From the IMG/VR virus record IMGVR_UViG_3300042866_000811, positions 1 to 30,325 of that record: a stretch of 30,325 nucleotides of DNA; one strand, written 5' to 3'. Under the pieces are notes generated by a model, which saw nothing but the letters and a program-made list of their open reading frames with translations, ran no database searches and had not been told where the DNA came from. Below are positions 20,390 through 26,434 of the stretch, in pieces. The first letter of the stretch is position 1; every line of letters starts with the position of its first letter. The position numbers and the translations under genes are program-made. This stretch comes from a virus.

Positions 20390-21118
20390 ATGATCCATTA
20401 TCACGGACTGCCAATTACACCCGCAACCGCTGCGGCCAAGGCTATAGAAGCTGGCCATGCGTTCATCAGTTTTGCCCATAAAGATCAGTTGGGCGTCGCC
20501 GTCGAATTGTGCCAGTCGTTTGCCATTGACAACGGCGCGTTCTCGGCGTGGCGCGGCGGCAACGCAGTGACGGACTGGTCGGGCTATTATGCGTGGGCCG
20601 AACAGTGTCGGCGTGTTCCGTCGTGCGATTTTGCCGTAATCCCTGATGTTATTGATGGCAACGAAGACGCCAACGATGCGTTGCTGGATGAGTGGCCGTT
20701 GCCGCTGTGGTTTGGCGCGCCGGTCTGGCACATGCACGAAACGCTGGACCGCTTGGAGCGCCTTGCACTGCAATATCCGCGGGTCTGTGTGGGCAGTTCG
20801 GGTCATTTCGCCGTCGTAGGCACGCCGAGTTGGCGCGTGCGTATGGGTGACGCTATGCGTGTGGTTTGCGACCGCGAAGGCCGCCCATTAGTGAAACTGC
20901 ACGGCCTACGAATGCTCAATCCTCGCGTATTTACGCGGTTCCCGTTTGCATCAGCGGACAGCACAAATATCGGCCGCAACGTCGGTATCGACAAGAATTG
21001 GTCAAAGGGGCACTACCTGCCCCCGACAAAAGAGGCACGGGCGCAGGTCATGCGCCAGCGCATAGAAGCCCACAACGCCCCCGCACAATTTAACTTTGAG
21101 GAAGACCTATGCTTATAG
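20390..21118 (+). CDS. DpdA/TGT-like base-exchange protein
   Basis: A 242-residue protein that looks like a compact TIM-barrel transglycosylase. FAIDNGAFSAW (44-54), CDFAVIPDVIDG (79-90), PVWHMHE (111-117), VCVGSSG (132-138), LVKLHGLRMLNPRVF (167-181) and FPFASADSTNIGRN (184-197) follow the order of tRNA-guanine transglycosylases and the phage DNA enzyme DpdA, which swaps guanine for a 7-deazaguanine. D47, D86 and D190 are candidate active-site acids. It lacks the CxCxxC zinc site of classical TGT and is shorter. The assignment is supported by the next gene, a queuosine-precursor-type transporter. AAGG stands seven bases before the ATG. Confidence 0.65.
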   Translation: MIHYHGLPITPATAAAKAIEAGHAFISFAHKDQLGVAVELCQSFAIDNGAFSAWRGGNAVTDWSGYYAWAEQCRRVPSCDFAVIPDVIDGNEDANDALLDEWPLPLWFGAPVWHMHETLDRLERLALQYPRVCVGSSGHFAVVGTPSWRVRMGDAMRVVCDREGRPLVKLHGLRMLNPRVFTRFPFASADSTNIGRNVGIDKNWSKGHYLPPTKEARAQVMRQRIEAHNAPAQFNFEEDLCL

Positions 21119-21582
21119 TTGCCGTCGCCGCATACGCCGCCGCCATTGTCGCTGCCAACTTGTCTGTGGCTGCTTTTGGTCCTGCCATCTCGCCCGTAAA
21201 TGCTTTTCTGTTCATTGGGTTTGACCTAGCTCTACGCGACTGGCTGCATATCCGGTTGAAAGCCTGGCAGATGCTGACGTTGATCGTTGCTGCTGGCGCG
21301 TTATCATATGGTCTTAACCCCGCCGCGGGTATCATCGCGGTTGCTTCTACGACTGCTTTTGTCGCCGCCGCCGTCGTCGATTGGGGCGTGTTTGCCGCCG
21401 TTAAAGGTTCATGGTTAAAGCGGTCCAACACGTCCAACGTAGCCGCGGCAGCCGTTGACAGTCTAGTATTTCCAACTCTCGCGTTTGGCGCGCTGATGCC
21501 GCACATCGTGGCCATGCAGTTCGTCGCCAAAGTGCTCGGAGGCGCGCTGTGGACATGGGCGCTCAACAATGCGCGAAAGTGA
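21109..21582 (+). CDS. VUT/YhhQ-like queuosine-precursor transporter
   Basis: A 157-residue integral membrane protein with about five or six hydrophobic segments. AANLSVAAFGPAISPVNAFL (15-34), GFDLALRDWLH (37-47) and LKRSNTSNVAAAAVDSLVF (103-121) are hallmarks of the VUT family, whose E. coli member YhhQ imports preQ0 and preQ1. It would supply a 7-deazaguanine base to the phage. The gene overlaps the DpdA-like gene by 10 bases, with GAGGA seven bases before the ATG, so the two are translated together. It is shorter than bacterial VUT proteins (about 220 residues), as I would expect for a compact phage version. Confidence 0.8.
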   Translation: MLIVAVAAYAAAIVAANLSVAAFGPAISPVNAFLFIGFDLALRDWLHIRLKAWQMLTLIVAAGALSYGLNPAAGIIAVASTTAFVAAAVVDWGVFAAVKGSWLKRSNTSNVAAAAVDSLVFPTLAFGALMPHIVAMQFVAKVLGGALWTWALNNARK

Positions 21583-21862
21583 GATCGAGAAGCACTTCGT
21601 CTGGACGGTGCAGCGCATGGGCGGGACGGCCTACAAGTTCAAGTCGCCCAACCACCGCGGCGTGGCCGACCGCATCGCCTGTCTGCCGGACGGCTCGACG
21701 TGGTTCGTCGAGCTGAAGGCACCCGGAGGGCGGCCATCCCCGCTCCAGAAGCTCTTCGCGGCCCGCATGAAAGAACTCGGACAGAACTACACGATACTAT
21801 GGTCAAAGACGGAGATAGACGAATGGCGCGCATCCTTGTTGCCTGCGAATACTCAGGTGTAG
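21569..21862 (+). CDS. VRR-NUC domain nuclease
   Basis: A 97-residue, single-domain nuclease of the VRR-NUC family (PD-(D/E)XK fold). E7 in SEIEKHF, GVADRI (D34), WFVELKAPGG (E48, K50) and SPLQKLFAARMKELG match the family from start to end. Phage versions are often found near SNF2 helicases and act on branched DNA. It overlaps the transporter by 14 bases and the methylase gene by 40. No obvious ribosome binding site, so translation is probably coupled. Confidence 0.88.
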   Translation: MRESEIEKHFVWTVQRMGGTAYKFKSPNHRGVADRIACLPDGSTWFVELKAPGGRPSPLQKLFAARMKELGQNYTILWSKTEIDEWRASLLPANTQV

Positions 21863-22374
21863 TCCGGCGGGCGTTCCGCGCCCGTGGACACGACGCATGG
21901 TCCTGCGACCTGCTTCCGGCGGAAGACGGTTCGCCGCACCATTATCAGCACGACGTTTCTACAATCCTCAACGACGGCTGGGACTTGATGATAGCCCATC
22001 CACCTTGCACGCATCTCGCCGTTTCCGGCGCGCGTTGGTTCAAGGACAAGCAGGCGGAACAGGTTGCGGCGCTGGACTTTGTTAGACGCTTGTTAGACGC
22101 ACCTGTTGAGCGCATCGCGCTGGAGAACCCGATTAGCGTCATCAGCAGCCGCATCCGCAAGCCCGATCAGGTCATCCAGCCGTGGCAATACGGCCATGGC
22201 GAAACCAAGGCGACCTGCCTGTGGCTCAAGAACCTGCCAAAACTGACGCCGACAAACGTCGTTGACGGCCGCGAAGCGCGCGTCCACAAGATGCCTCCCA
22301 GCCCAAACCGCTGGAAAGAGCGCAGCCGCACCTACAAAGGCATCGCTGCGGCGATGGCAGAACAATGGAGTTAA
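21823..22374 (+). CDS. Small cytosine-C5-methyltransferase-like protein
   Basis: A 183-residue protein with the core signals of DNA cytosine methylases: ACEYSGVVRRAFRARGHDAW (7-26, AdoMet-binding motif I), DLMIAHPPCTHLAVSG (54-69, motif IV with the Pro-Cys catalytic pair) and IALENPISV (98-106, ENP of motif VI). The large target-recognition domain of host enzymes is missing; about 80 residues (KATCLWLKNLP and on) take its place. Such compact phage proteins are widespread. They may methylate phage DNA against restriction, but activity is not shown. GGAG nine bases upstream supports the ATG at 21823. Confidence 0.75.
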   Translation: MARILVACEYSGVVRRAFRARGHDAWSCDLLPAEDGSPHHYQHDVSTILNDGWDLMIAHPPCTHLAVSGARWFKDKQAEQVAALDFVRRLLDAPVERIALENPISVISSRIRKPDQVIQPWQYGHGETKATCLWLKNLPKLTPTNVVDGREARVHKMPPSPNRWKERSRTYKGIAAAMAEQWS

Positions 22375-23690
22375 GACCATACCAGAACGACGCGGTGACG
22401 TTCCTGTTCGAGCGTGACCGCGCCATGATCTTGGCCCCTGTGGGCGCGGGCAAGACGGCCATCACGTTGCGGGCCATGGCCGAGATGAAGCGCGACGGCC
22501 ACGCCAAGCGGTGGCTGGTCGTGGCGCCCAAGCGCGTCTGCACCGACGTGTGGCCGGTCGAGGTCAAGAAGTGGGCGCCCAATCTGACCATGGCGGTCGC
22601 CATCGGCAACGCGGCGCAGCGCAAGGCGGCGTTCGCGGCCAAGGTGAACATCGTCGTGTTCAACTACGACAACCTCGACAAGATGCCCGAGGGTGACTTC
22701 GACGGCATCGTCTTCGACGAGCTGACCCGGCTCAAGAACCCGTCCGGCCTGCGTTTCAAGGCGCTGGTCAAGGTGCTGGACCGCTTCAAGATCCGCTGGG
22801 GCCTGACCGGCTCGTTCACGTCCAACGGGCTGGAGGACGTGTTCGGCCAATGCAAGGTGGTCGATGAGAAGCTGCTGGGCCGCACCAAGGGGGCCTTCAT
22901 GCAGCAGTACTTCGTCTGCATCAACCGCGACTTTGGCGAGTGGATGCCGCGCCGCGGTGCGCTGGAGCAGGTGATGACCCGCATCCGCCCGGCGACGTTC
23001 GTGCTGGAGCCCGGCGTCTACAAGGACAAGCTGCCGCCGTGCCATGTCGTCGAGATGCGCTGCGACATGCCCGACCGCGAGCCATACGAGAAGATGAAGA
23101 AGGAATTCGTCTGGCAGGACATCACCGCCCTGTCGGCCGCTGCCGTCACGACCAAGCTCCAGCAGATGGCCAGCGGCTGGGTCTACGATAGCGTCTCGAC
23201 GGCGTCCGACACTGCGGGCCAGTTCAAGGTCACCAAGGCGGCGCACTGGTTCTCGACGCACCGCTTCGACCTGCTGGACGAGGTGCTGGAGGGCAACCAA
23301 CGGGCCAATACGCTGATCGTCTACAACTTCATCGAGGAGCTGGCGGAACTGAAGCGCCGCTATCCTGGGCGGCTGTGGACGCTGGACGACGGCTCCGACG
23401 TGATCGAGCGCTGGAACGCGGGCAAGATCCCGCTGCTGGCGGTCCACCCCAAGTCGGCGGGCCACGGCCTCAACCTGCAACATGGTGGCCACCACCTGGT
23501 GTTCCTGTCGCTACCGTGGTCGCTGGAACTCTACGAGCAGGTCGTCGGCCGTCTGCACCGCAGCGGGCAGGAGCGCGACGTGTGGGTCTACGTCCTGCTG
23601 ACGAACAAGACCATCGACGAGCGCATCTGGGCGGCCCTTGCCGACAAGCGCGCCATATCGGACATCGCACTGGAGGAGTTGAAGGGATGA
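22365..23690 (+). CDS. SNF2-family helicase
   Basis: A 441-residue superfamily 2 ATPase. Motifs: Q-like LRPYQ (3-7), Walker A APVGAGKT (24-31), motif Ia VVAPKRV, motif II FDELTRLKN (D118, E119), motif III GLTGS, and in the second RecA domain KSAGHGLNLQ (motif V) and QVVGRLHRSGQ (motif VI, arginine finger). This is the compact SNF2/DEXH form common in phages, next to VRR-NUC nucleases. It probably remodels or unwinds DNA in replication or recombination. The ATG overlaps the methylase stop by 10 bases, and its stop overlaps the next start (ATGA). Confidence 0.93.
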   Translation: MELRPYQNDAVTFLFERDRAMILAPVGAGKTAITLRAMAEMKRDGHAKRWLVVAPKRVCTDVWPVEVKKWAPNLTMAVAIGNAAQRKAAFAAKVNIVVFNYDNLDKMPEGDFDGIVFDELTRLKNPSGLRFKALVKVLDRFKIRWGLTGSFTSNGLEDVFGQCKVVDEKLLGRTKGAFMQQYFVCINRDFGEWMPRRGALEQVMTRIRPATFVLEPGVYKDKLPPCHVVEMRCDMPDREPYEKMKKEFVWQDITALSAAAVTTKLQQMASGWVYDSVSTASDTAGQFKVTKAAHWFSTHRFDLLDEVLEGNQRANTLIVYNFIEELAELKRRYPGRLWTLDDGSDVIERWNAGKIPLLAVHPKSAGHGLNLQHGGHHLVFLSLPWSLELYEQVVGRLHRSGQERDVWVYVLLTNKTIDERIWAALADKRAISDIALEELKG

Positions 23691-23884
23691 GTTGGAATTG
23701 GCACGATTTGAACGTGGTTCTGGCGATGCGTGACGAGCATCAGGTCAAGGCCATGCTGGACGAGGAGGTCGAGGTCCACAAGCGCCCGACCTACGCGGTG
23801 CGCATCCACCAGCGCTACACGACGCTGCGCGCGGCGCGCGAACGCAGGGAAATTCTCGCCGCACTCTCAGGAGACAAGCCGTGA
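23687..23884 (+). CDS. Hypothetical protein, 65 residues
   Basis: A charged, helical small protein (MSWNWHDLNVVLAMRDEHQV...). I do not recognise a family. It starts on an ATGA overlap with the helicase stop, with GGAGG and AAGGG upstream, and ends on a GTGA overlap with the next gene. It is therefore likely a real member of the operon. Confidence 0.65.
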   Translation: MSWNWHDLNVVLAMRDEHQVKAMLDEEVEVHKRPTYAVRIHQRYTTLRAARERREILAALSGDKP

Positions 23885-24165
23885 GCGATTTTGTGGCCAA
23901 ACTGCGCGCCCGCACAAGGCCGGAAATATGCGATTGCGCCATAGGCATTCATCTGGCCGATGGCAGCGAACCCGATGAAGACTGCGTAAAGGCTGCCGAC
24001 ACCATCACCCGCCTCACCGTAGACAACGAACGGCTCCGTGCGGCATTGAAGGTCGCGCACAAGTATGTGCTGGTCCAATCGTGCGAGCTATCTCTTATGC
24101 CCGAAGACGCGGCAAGAGACCTTGCTATTATTGATGAAGCGTTAGAGGAGGGTTGTAATGATTGA
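23881..24165 (+). CDS. Hypothetical protein, 94 residues
   Basis: The protein starts at GTG (AGGAG eight bases upstream, overlap with the preceding TGA). It contains a central helix AADTITRLTVDNERLRAALKVA (about 38-59), typical of small phage proteins with a short coiled coil, and two cysteines early (CDC). Function unknown. Confidence 0.65.
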   Translation: MSDFVAKLRARTRPEICDCAIGIHLADGSEPDEDCVKAADTITRLTVDNERLRAALKVAHKYVLVQSCELSLMPEDAARDLAIIDEALEEGCND

Positions 24166-24499
24166 ACTTGGTAAGCAGTACAGGACGGAAGACGGATGCG
24201 AAGTCCGTATCTATGCGCTGGACGCAGGTGGTCAAACTCCTGTTCACGGGGCGATTAAAAGAAACGGCTTATGGATTGTAACCTCGTGGTCAAAAGAAGG
24301 CCGCTGGAGCATCAGCAACTCCGAAAACAACCTCATTGAGGTGAAGCCCCGCATCCAACGTGAGTTCTGGGTGAATGTGTACCCTGATCGCTTACAGACC
24401 CATTATACCGAAAAGAGCAAAGCTGACTTCTGCGCCGTACCGCACCGCATCGCCTGTGTGAAGGTGATCATTGATTGCGAGGAGGGGGAGGGACTGTGA
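24158..24499 (+). CDS. Hypothetical protein, 113 residues
   Basis: A beta-rich protein: MIELGKQYRTEDGCEVRIYA, HGAIKRNGLWIVTSWSKEG and FWVNVYPDRL are likely strands. The general pattern resembles small phage proteins of unknown function that begin with a short SH3-like barrel. AGGAGG six to seven bases before the ATG is strong. It overlaps the previous gene by eight bases and the next by four (GTGA). Confidence 0.65.
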   Translation: MIELGKQYRTEDGCEVRIYALDAGGQTPVHGAIKRNGLWIVTSWSKEGRWSISNSENNLIEVKPRIQREFWVNVYPDRLQTHYTEKSKADFCAVPHRIACVKVIIDCEEGEGL

Positions 24500-24720
24500 T
24501 CAAGGATGAGCAGATCCCGGATAAGGTCACGCAAAGAGTGAAGGCGCTTGTGATCAAGATGAGGTTCCTTGGAACGCCAATCCGTGACTTTGAGGCGCGT
24601 GAGATTGCTGCCGCAGTCATCAATGCGTGGCCGGGGGTCGTAGATCACCCAGAAACGGTTATTTCGCCGCGCTGCCTGTGGCTCTCCCTGACACAGGAGA
24701 ACAACAATGCTGACGGTTGA
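24496..24720 (+). CDS. Small paralogous protein A, 74 residues
   Basis: It starts at GTG (MIKDEQIPDKVTQRVKALVI...), with GGAGGGGGAGGG upstream and a GTGA overlap. It contains IPDKV...REIAAAVINAWPG and ends WLSLTQENNNADG. The next gene encodes a relative with the same skeleton (IPYEV...LAVAMLNAWPR...LILTQENNNGGD). Function unknown. The pair is clearly a tandem duplication. Confidence 0.65.
   Translation: MIKDEQIPDKVTQRVKALVIKMRFLGTPIRDFEAREIAAAVINAWPGVVDHPETVISPRCLWLSLTQENNNADG
24687..24709 (+). repeat. 23-bp direct repeat, copy 1 (copy 2 at 24886-24908)
   Basis: The two copies are identical and span the last codons of one gene, the AGGAG ribosome binding site, and the ATG of the next. They sit at the 3' ends of the two paralogous genes and mark the duplication boundary. 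A second match, TCAATGCGTGGCCG, lies inside both genes. Confidence 0.8.
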
Positions 24721-24919
24721 TAAAATTCCTTACGAGGTAAAACGCGCCATGCGTGTGGCTTGGGCAAAAAGAAAAAACAGTGATGCTCCTGAGAAGGTTA
24801 TGGCTGATCTTGCTGTTGCTATGCTCAATGCGTGGCCGCGAATGGAAATCCACACTGACGGCACTGAGGACTGGATTGAACTGATCCTGACACAGGAGAA
24901 CAACAATGGCGGCGATTGA
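24707..24919 (+). CDS. Small paralogous protein B, 70 residues
   Basis: Protein MLTVDKIPYEVKRAMRVAWA..., a relative of the preceding 74-residue protein, with the shared IPxxV, AVxxxNAWP and LTQENNN segments. The AGGAG site nine bases before the ATG lies in the 23-bp repeat. The function is unknown. The stop overlaps the start of the cysteine-rich gene by 14 bases. Confidence 0.65.
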   Translation: MLTVDKIPYEVKRAMRVAWAKRKNSDAPEKVMADLAVAMLNAWPRMEIHTDGTEDWIELILTQENNNGGD

Positions 24920-25112
24920 TCACACCTCGTGCGGCCCGTGCGCCAACGTACTTTGCAGTCAGTACGGCTGTCAGAGGCAGCGGAAAGTTATTGCTGACTA
25001 TCTGCACCCGCATTACTCAGCGGTGATCGTGCCACAAGGCTGCATCTGCCCGCCCACAAGTGAACAGACCTGTATGAACCCAAAATGCCCGAGGAGGTTG
25101 CCCCGCACATGA
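24906..25112 (+). CDS. Cysteine-rich small protein, probable zinc binder
   Basis: A 68-residue protein with eight cysteines in two groups of four: C9, C12, C17, C22 and C46, C48, C56, C61. The CPxC-like and CxC spacings suggest one or two zinc-binding knuckles. I do not recognise a family. The ATG has the same AGGAG site as the preceding gene. The stop overlaps the next ATG (ATGA). Confidence 0.6.
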   Translation: MAAIDHTSCGPCANVLCSQYGCQRQRKVIADYLHPHYSAVIVPQGCICPPTSEQTCMNPKCPRRLPRT

Positions 25113-25345
25113 GGCGTTTCCGTCGCATACCTATCCCCTGGCGCGCGCACCCGCTGGTGCGCCGTCTGTACGCGGAGATGAACCATCAGCAAATCGGCGT
25201 CACCGACATGGCCGAGCGGACGGGCATCTCAAGGCACACGTTCAAGGGCTGGCGAACGCGGCACTGCCCCCGCGTTGCGGAACTGGAGGCATGCTATAAC
25301 GTCCTTGGAATGAAACTGACCGTAAAGGTGGTGGAAGATGAATGA
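25109..25345 (+). CDS. Helix-turn-helix (XRE-like) protein
   Basis: A 78-residue basic protein. IGVTDMAERTGISRHTFKGWRTRHCPRVAELEACYNVLGMKL (about 30-71) fits an XRE/Cro-type helix-turn-helix, with the second helix at MAERTG and the recognition helix at SRHTFKGW. It is probably a transcription regulator of the phage. I chose the ATG at 25109 (ATGA overlap, GGAGG 11 bases upstream). An ATG at 25085 in the same frame lacks a site. Confidence 0.75.
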   Translation: MRRFRRIPIPWRAHPLVRRLYAEMNHQQIGVTDMAERTGISRHTFKGWRTRHCPRVAELEACYNVLGMKLTVKVVEDE

Positions 25346-25610
25346 CATTCTAGACGAACGCGAGAAGACCCACGGCGACTACCACCGGGTGGCCATGATG
25401 GCCCAGGAACTGAAGGACGCCATGCGCCGCGGCAAGAACTGGAGGACGCTTGACGACACCCAGCGCGAGACGCTGGAGCTGATCGCCAGCAAGATCGGCC
25501 GCATCCTGTCAGGCAACCCGCATGAGGTCGATCACTGGCGTGACATCGCGGGATACGCCACGCTGATTGAGCGGTGGCTCACCCGCGATGGTGAAGCGCC
25601 TACTTCTTGA
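25338..25610 (+). CDS. DUF6378-like phage protein
   Basis: A 90-residue helical protein. EREKTHGDYHRVAMMAQELKDAMR (7-30), then LELIASKIGRILSGNPHEVDHWRDIAGYATL (46-76), follow the DUF6378 pattern: E-R-xxTHGDY, KIxRIxxGxP, DxWxDIAGYA. The His/Asp layout recalls MazG-like nucleotide pyrophosphohydrolases; catalysis is unproven. It is the last gene of the plus-strand operon and overlaps the converging holin-like gene by 11 bases. Confidence 0.8.
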   Translation: MNDILDEREKTHGDYHRVAMMAQELKDAMRRGKNWRTLDDTQRETLELIASKIGRILSGNPHEVDHWRDIAGYATLIERWLTRDGEAPTS

Positions 25611-25767
25611 GCGCGCTGTTGATGCCGTCGCGGATCGTAGCGCCCAGCGCTGCGGTCACGGCGAGCTGCACTGCCGCCTGGAGCGTGATGTCGCCCACAA
25701 GGTAGGACGCTGCGGCGCCGATGACGGTGACGCCTGCGAGGATGTAGGTCTTGTAGCCCTTGAGCAT
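25600..25767 (-). CDS. Small membrane protein, holin candidate
   Basis: A 55-residue protein (MLKGYKTYILAGVTVIGAAA...) with one or two hydrophobic stretches (about 8-24 and 29-44) and a basic end (SALKK). It follows the endopeptidase gene by five bases, the usual place for a holin, which makes holes for the endolysin. AGGGG nine bases upstream sets the start at 25767; the open frame extends 30 codons further but into the endolysin gene. Confidence 0.65.
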   Translation of the reverse strand: MLKGYKTYILAGVTVIGAAASYLVGDITLQAAVQLAVTAALGATIRDGINSALKK

Positions 25768-25772
25768 GTCAG

Positions 25773-26189
25773 TTACCCCTTCTTGGTGCCGGGATACTGG
25801 ACCCACGGCAGTTGAAAATGTGGACCGTCCTTGAACGTCTTCCAGTCGCCGCCCCACTCCAGCAGCACGCCTTCCTTCTTGGCGGCTGCCTTCATGCGCT
25901 TGGCCAGCTTGTCGTACAACGGCCAGTCCCAGCGCACCGCGCCCTTGATCGTGCAGGCCAGATCGACGGCGTGAGAGTAGCCGTTGGCGGCAGGGATGTG
26001 ACGCGAGCGCAGCGTCTTGCTGGCACCCTTAGCCTTGAGGATCTTCTGCTCCTCCAGCGTGCGCACGCCGCAGGTGACGACGAAGCCCGTGTCGGCCTCG
26101 GCCCAGTCTTCAGCGCAACGCAGCACGACGCGCACCAGGTCGGGGTGGACGCCCTTGAGCTTGGCGAAGGACGCGCTGTTCAGCTTCAT
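25773..26189 (-). CDS. Endolysin, M15-family peptidase
   Basis: A 138-residue VanY/L-alanyl-D-glutamate-type endopeptidase that cuts peptidoglycan cross-bridges at lysis. Motifs: SRHIPAANGYSHAVDLA (62-78, zinc ligands H64 and/or H73 and D76), LLEWGGDW (E111 and D115, catalytic region) and DGPHFQLP (H124, third ligand). It has no signal peptide, so release should depend on a holin. The insertion between SRH and HAVD is longer than in the T5 enzyme but fits phage relatives. It overlaps the upstream membrane-protein gene by four bases. Confidence 0.9.
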   Translation of the reverse strand: MKLNSASFAKLKGVHPDLVRVVLRCAEDWAEADTGFVVTCGVRTLEEQKILKAKGASKTLRSRHIPAANGYSHAVDLACTIKGAVRWDWPLYDKLAKRMKAAAKKEGVLLEWGGDWKTFKDGPHFQLPWVQYPGTKKG

Positions 26190-26428
26190 TTCCTCAAAGC
26201 CTCCTCGATGCTGTCTAGCTTCGCCATGATCGCGCGGCTCGTCTCGCGGATCTCCTTGATCTCACGGTCGTGCGCCAGCCGCGCCGTGTTCGTCTCAGCT
26301 TGCAGCACCGCGATAGCCGTGTCGTGTTTCTGCTGCTGCCGGTAGATGACCCACACGAACGCAGCCACGGGCATGATGACCCACTGCATGATAGCGTTCA
26401 ACACCTTCAGCGTCTGATCGTCAAGCAC
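26186..26428 (-). CDS. Membrane-anchored coiled-coil lysis protein
   Basis: An 80-residue protein with one membrane helix (about 12-29, IMQWVIMPVAAFVWVIY) followed by a coiled coil to the end (AVLQAETNTARLAHDREIKE...). This topology matches small phage lysis accessories (a holin or Rz/spanin-like protein). It starts at GTG, with GAGGTGAC upstream, six bases after the ejection-protein gene. It directly precedes the endolysin, which supports a lysis role; the exact type is not certain. Confidence 0.7.
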   Translation of the reverse strand: MLDDQTLKVLNAIMQWVIMPVAAFVWVIYRQQQKHDTAIAVLQAETNTARLAHDREIKEIRETSRAIMAKLDSIEEALRK

Positions 26429-26434
26429 GGCACG

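Noticed and set aside
22371-23495. Minus-strand frame (374 codons) opposite the SNF2 helicase
   Set aside because: Antisense shadow; no ribosome binding site and no recognisable motif.
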